DNA of 8,440 bases, from positions 1 through 8,440 of the forward strand of contig MFSY01000054.1 in assembly GCA_001785175.1 (NCBI GenBank), in the 5' to 3' direction. This stretch comes from Candidatus Muproteobacteria bacterium RIFCSPHIGHO2_01_FULL_65_16 (GTDB taxonomy: Bacteria; Pseudomonadota; Gammaproteobacteria; Acidiferrobacterales; Sulfurifustaceae). Below the pieces are notes generated by a model that made no database searches, was not told the origin of the DNA, and was given only the letters and a program-made list of their open reading frames with translations. The position numbers and the translations under genes were made by a program. This document shows, one piece after another, positions 7,204 to 8,440 of this stretch; position 1 is the first letter of the stretch, and every line of letters starts with the position of its first letter.

Positions 7204-7266
7204 AGCTGTCAGCGGTCGGCTTTCAGCCGTCAGCTAATCCTGTAGCTTCAAGCTGATAGCTGATTG
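7204..7266. repeat. Seven-base tandem repeat array B
   Basis: Nine in-phase heptamers: AGCTGTC, AGCGGTC, GGCTTTC, AGCCGTC, AGCTAAT, CCTGTAG, CTTCAAG, CTGATAG, CTGATTG. They fill the whole gap between the nuclease stop and the M48 start. The string CTTCAAGCTGATAGCTGAT (7246-7264) is, with one base deleted, the reverse complement of 5666-5685 in array A on the other side of the M48 gene. Confidence 0.8.
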
Positions 7267-8028
7267 CTATTCGATCAATGTTAACACGGAGGGGTGTTGC
7301 ACGCGCAGGTAGAGGCGGTCGCGGTGCGCCGTCACCCAGCCCCGCGCGACCACGCGCCGGCCGACCATGTCCTCCGGTCGGCCGGGAAAATATTTTTCCC
7401 AGTCCGCGCGCGGCACCTTGAGCGCCATGCGCGGCGCGAGATCGAGGAAGATCATTTTCCGGCCGTGCCCGACGCGCGCTATTTCGCCCCGCACCAGGCG
7501 GAAGCCGGTGTCGGCGCGGGTGAGTTTCTCCGCCGCCACCGGGGCGTAATCGGGCCGGCCCCAGACCCCGCGTTGCCGCGCGCGCGCCTCGTTCTCGGCC
7601 GCGAGACGTTCCTTCAGGCGCGCCAGGTTCGGCGGAATCACGATCGCCCACGCCAGCCCCCGGCGGAGCATGGTCTCCTGGATGCTCGTTCCGTCGGCCA
7701 GCCGCACATGCGCCAGCAGCCGGCCGTAGCGGTCGCGTAGCTCCCGGTCCAGCTCCAGCGTGACGCGCGCCCCATGCGCGAGCCGGGCGAGCTCGGCGCG
7801 CGCCTCGACCGCAAGCGGCTGGTGGGGCGCGCCGTCCCTGCCGAACTCGGGGGCGTTGATTCCTATGAGACGCACCTCGCGCCCGTCGTCCAGGACCAGG
7901 CTGTCGCCATCGAGGACATATTCGACGCGGACGGTTTCGGCGGCGTCGCCGAACGCCGCCGCGGGCAGCAGCGCCAGAAACAAAAAGGCGCTCCGAAAGA
8001 GCGCCTTTTTTGCGGTGCCCGTCCGCAC
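7267..8028 (-). CDS. Secreted staphylococcal-nuclease-like protein (thermonuclease family)
   Basis: A 253-residue protein. The start is basic (K7, K8, R12) and is followed by a hydrophobic segment (SAFLFLALLPAAAFG), a Sec signal peptide with likely cleavage near residue 27. The SNase OB-fold core runs from about 33 to 155. It has VLDGDS (Asp40, Asp42), VRLIGINAPE (Arg53, Glu61) and DRYGRLLA (Arg103), matching the two arginines and the catalytic glutamate. The aspartate that binds calcium in the Staphylococcus enzyme is Asn58 here, a change also seen in other bacterial homologues. Residues about 165-253 form a second, OB-like beta-rich region (GEIARVG, GRRVVARGWVT). It likely cleaves DNA or RNA in the periplasm or outside. 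The GTG at 8028 is needed for the signal peptide and lies four nt after the rpmE stop, but the same bases form the rpmE terminator. Confidence 0.88.
   Translation of the reverse strand: MRTGTAKKALFRSAFLFLALLPAAAFGDAAETVRVEYVLDGDSLVLDDGREVRLIGINAPEFGRDGAPHQPLAVEARAELARLAHGARVTLELDRELRDRYGRLLAHVRLADGTSIQETMLRRGLAWAIVIPPNLARLKERLAAENEARARQRGVWGRPDYAPVAAEKLTRADTGFRLVRGEIARVGHGRKMIFLDLAPRMALKVPRADWEKYFPGRPEDMVGRRVVARGWVTAHRDRLYLRVQHPSVLTLIE
7982..8011 (-). terminator. Intrinsic terminator after rpmE, inside the nuclease signal sequence
   Basis: The stem GGCGCTC (7987-7993) pairs with GAGCGCC (7999-8005) around a five-base loop. It is flanked by five A at 7982-7986 and six T at 8006-8011, so it is symmetric and works as drawn on either strand. 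On the minus strand it follows the rpmE stop by about 20 nt and is followed by a five-T tract, a textbook Rho-independent terminator. It encodes roughly residues 6-16 of the nuclease. Confidence 0.85.
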
Positions 8029-8032
8029 CGGG

Positions 8033-8239
8033 TTATTTCTTCAGGCCGTACTTCTGGCGGAACTTATCGACCCGACCTCCGGTGTCCACGACCTTCTGCT
8101 TACCGGTGTAGAACGGGTGGCACTGGGCGCAGACATCCACTTGCAGGTCGTGCGCCAGGGTGGAGCTGGTCTTGAAGGTGTTGCCGCAGACGCAGGTCAC
8201 CTGGATTTCCTTGTATTCGGGATGGATGGCGGCTTTCAT
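8033..8239 (-). CDS. rpmE: Ribosomal protein bL31, zinc-binding type
   Basis: A 68-residue component of the large ribosomal subunit, part of an inter-subunit bridge. The N-terminus [12 protein letters not shown], the centre [20 protein letters not shown] and the C-terminus RQKYGLKK are canonical. Four cysteines (16, 18, 37 and 40, as CVC and CAQC) make this the zinc-containing C+ paralogue rather than the zinc-free form induced by zinc starvation. AGAGGT at 8247-8252 is a good ribosome-binding site seven nt before the ATG. The gene follows rho on the same strand, the usual gammaproteobacterial order. A candidate promoter and a leader hairpin lie in the 102-nt gap, so it can be transcribed separately from rho. 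A strong terminator follows. Confidence 0.98.
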   Translation of the reverse strand: MKAAIHPEYKEIQVTCVCGNTFKTSSTLAHDLQVDVCAQCHPFYTGKQKVVDTGGRVDKFRQKYGLKK

Positions 8240-8260
8240 GTCATTGACCTCTAAAGGATT

Positions 8261-8281
8261 TCCACGATTTCCGACCGTGGA
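8261..8281 (-). promoter_or_regulatory. Leader hairpin upstream of rpmE
   Basis: TCCACG (8261-8266) pairs with CGTGGA (8276-8281) over a nine-base loop, eight nt upstream of the rpmE Shine-Dalgarno on the message. Autogenous control of bL31 synthesis through the rpmE leader is known in E. coli, and L31 leader motifs have been described for gammaproteobacteria. Whether this hairpin is that element is not proven by the sequence. Confidence 0.45.
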
Positions 8282-8296
8282 GCTGGAAGGGCGCGG

Positions 8297-8325
8297 ATTT
8301 TAAGGGGAGAACGGGGGCGGGGCAA
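8297..8325 (-). promoter_or_regulatory. rpmE: Candidate sigma-70 promoter for rpmE
   Basis: On the minus strand TTGCCC (8325-8320) and TAAAAT (8302-8297) are separated by exactly 17 nt. They match the consensus at four of six and five of six positions. Initiation about seven nt further on would give a leader of about 50 nt that contains the 8261-8281 hairpin. The -35 overlaps the hairpin at 8318-8331. Confidence 0.5.
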
Positions 8326-8331
8326 GCCCCG
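8318..8331 (-). terminator. Weak hairpin after rho
   Basis: CGGGGC (8318-8323) and GCCCCG (8326-8331) can form a compact hairpin about ten nt past the rho stop on the minus strand. The downstream bases are C-rich (CCCCCGTTCTCC), not a T-run, so intrinsic termination would be poor and some read-through into rpmE is likely. Confidence 0.3.
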
Positions 8332-8341
8332 GCGGCTTCCC

Positions 8342-8440
8342 TCAGCGCTTCATGGAGTCGAAGAATTCGGCGTTGTTCTTGGTCGCGCGCAGCTTTTCCA
8401 GCAGGAATTCCGAGGCCTCGAGCTCGTCCATCTGGTGCAG
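8342..8440 (-). CDS. rho: Transcription termination factor Rho, C-terminal end (partial)
   Basis: The last 32 codons and the TGA of a gene that continues beyond the right edge. The residues LHQMDELEASEFLLEKL and ATKNNAEFFDSMKR match the C-terminal end of Rho, including the EFLL and FF..MKR pattern. Rho is a hexameric RNA helicase that terminates transcription; this segment lies at the end of its ATPase domain. The position directly upstream of rpmE supports the call. It ends in MKR without the additional serine found in E. coli. Confidence 0.95.
   Translation of the reverse strand: MHQMDELEASEFLLEKLRATKNNAEFFDSMKR

Overview
The window reads as chromosomal DNA of a GC-rich gammaproteobacterium. 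The end of rho followed by rpmE on the same strand, a csrA of canonical sequence, and a prmB-type L3 methyltransferase all point that way. The organism cannot be named from this sequence alone; an environmental or chemolithotrophic lineage near the Chromatiales or Acidiferrobacterales is a guess.

Left part, plus strand (1-1911): the last 31 codons of a PAP2-family phosphatase, then a paired inverted repeat of REP/BIME type (139-209), then a tightly coupled two-gene unit. That unit encodes a stand-alone acyl carrier protein (293-550) and a 454-residue beta-ketoacyl synthase (547-1911) whose reading frames overlap by ATGA. The synthase keeps the Cys-His-His triad, but it carries an insertion ahead of the active-site cysteine and several atypical loop motifs. 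This suggests a dedicated lipid or polyketide-like product rather than housekeeping fatty-acid elongation. Nothing else from such a pathway is visible, so this may be the right end of a larger cluster.

Middle and right part, minus strand, read right to left (8440 to 1965): 3' end of rho, rpmE (bL31), a secreted staphylococcal-nuclease-like protein, an M48 lipoprotein metalloprotease, a malic enzyme without a phosphotransacetylase domain, an LDH-like malate dehydrogenase, prmB and csrA. Malic enzyme and malate dehydrogenase are neighbours and both act on malate, so they probably form a functional pair at the C4/C3 node. csrA stands apart behind a 208-nt leader region holding a perfect AT-rich palindrome and five GGA triplets, consistent with CsrA autoregulation.

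The most unusual content lies between the genes. Two blocks of seven-base tandem repeats flank the M48 gene (5596-5706 and 7204-7266). They share a 19-20 nt string in opposite orientation and replace the expected ribosome-binding regions of both the malic enzyme and the protease. A three-copy AATCTGCG repeat covers the prmB start. The intrinsic terminator behind rpmE is also the signal-peptide coding sequence of the nuclease. No CRISPR array, tRNA, rRNA, insertion sequence or phage gene was seen, and no convincing new defence system.
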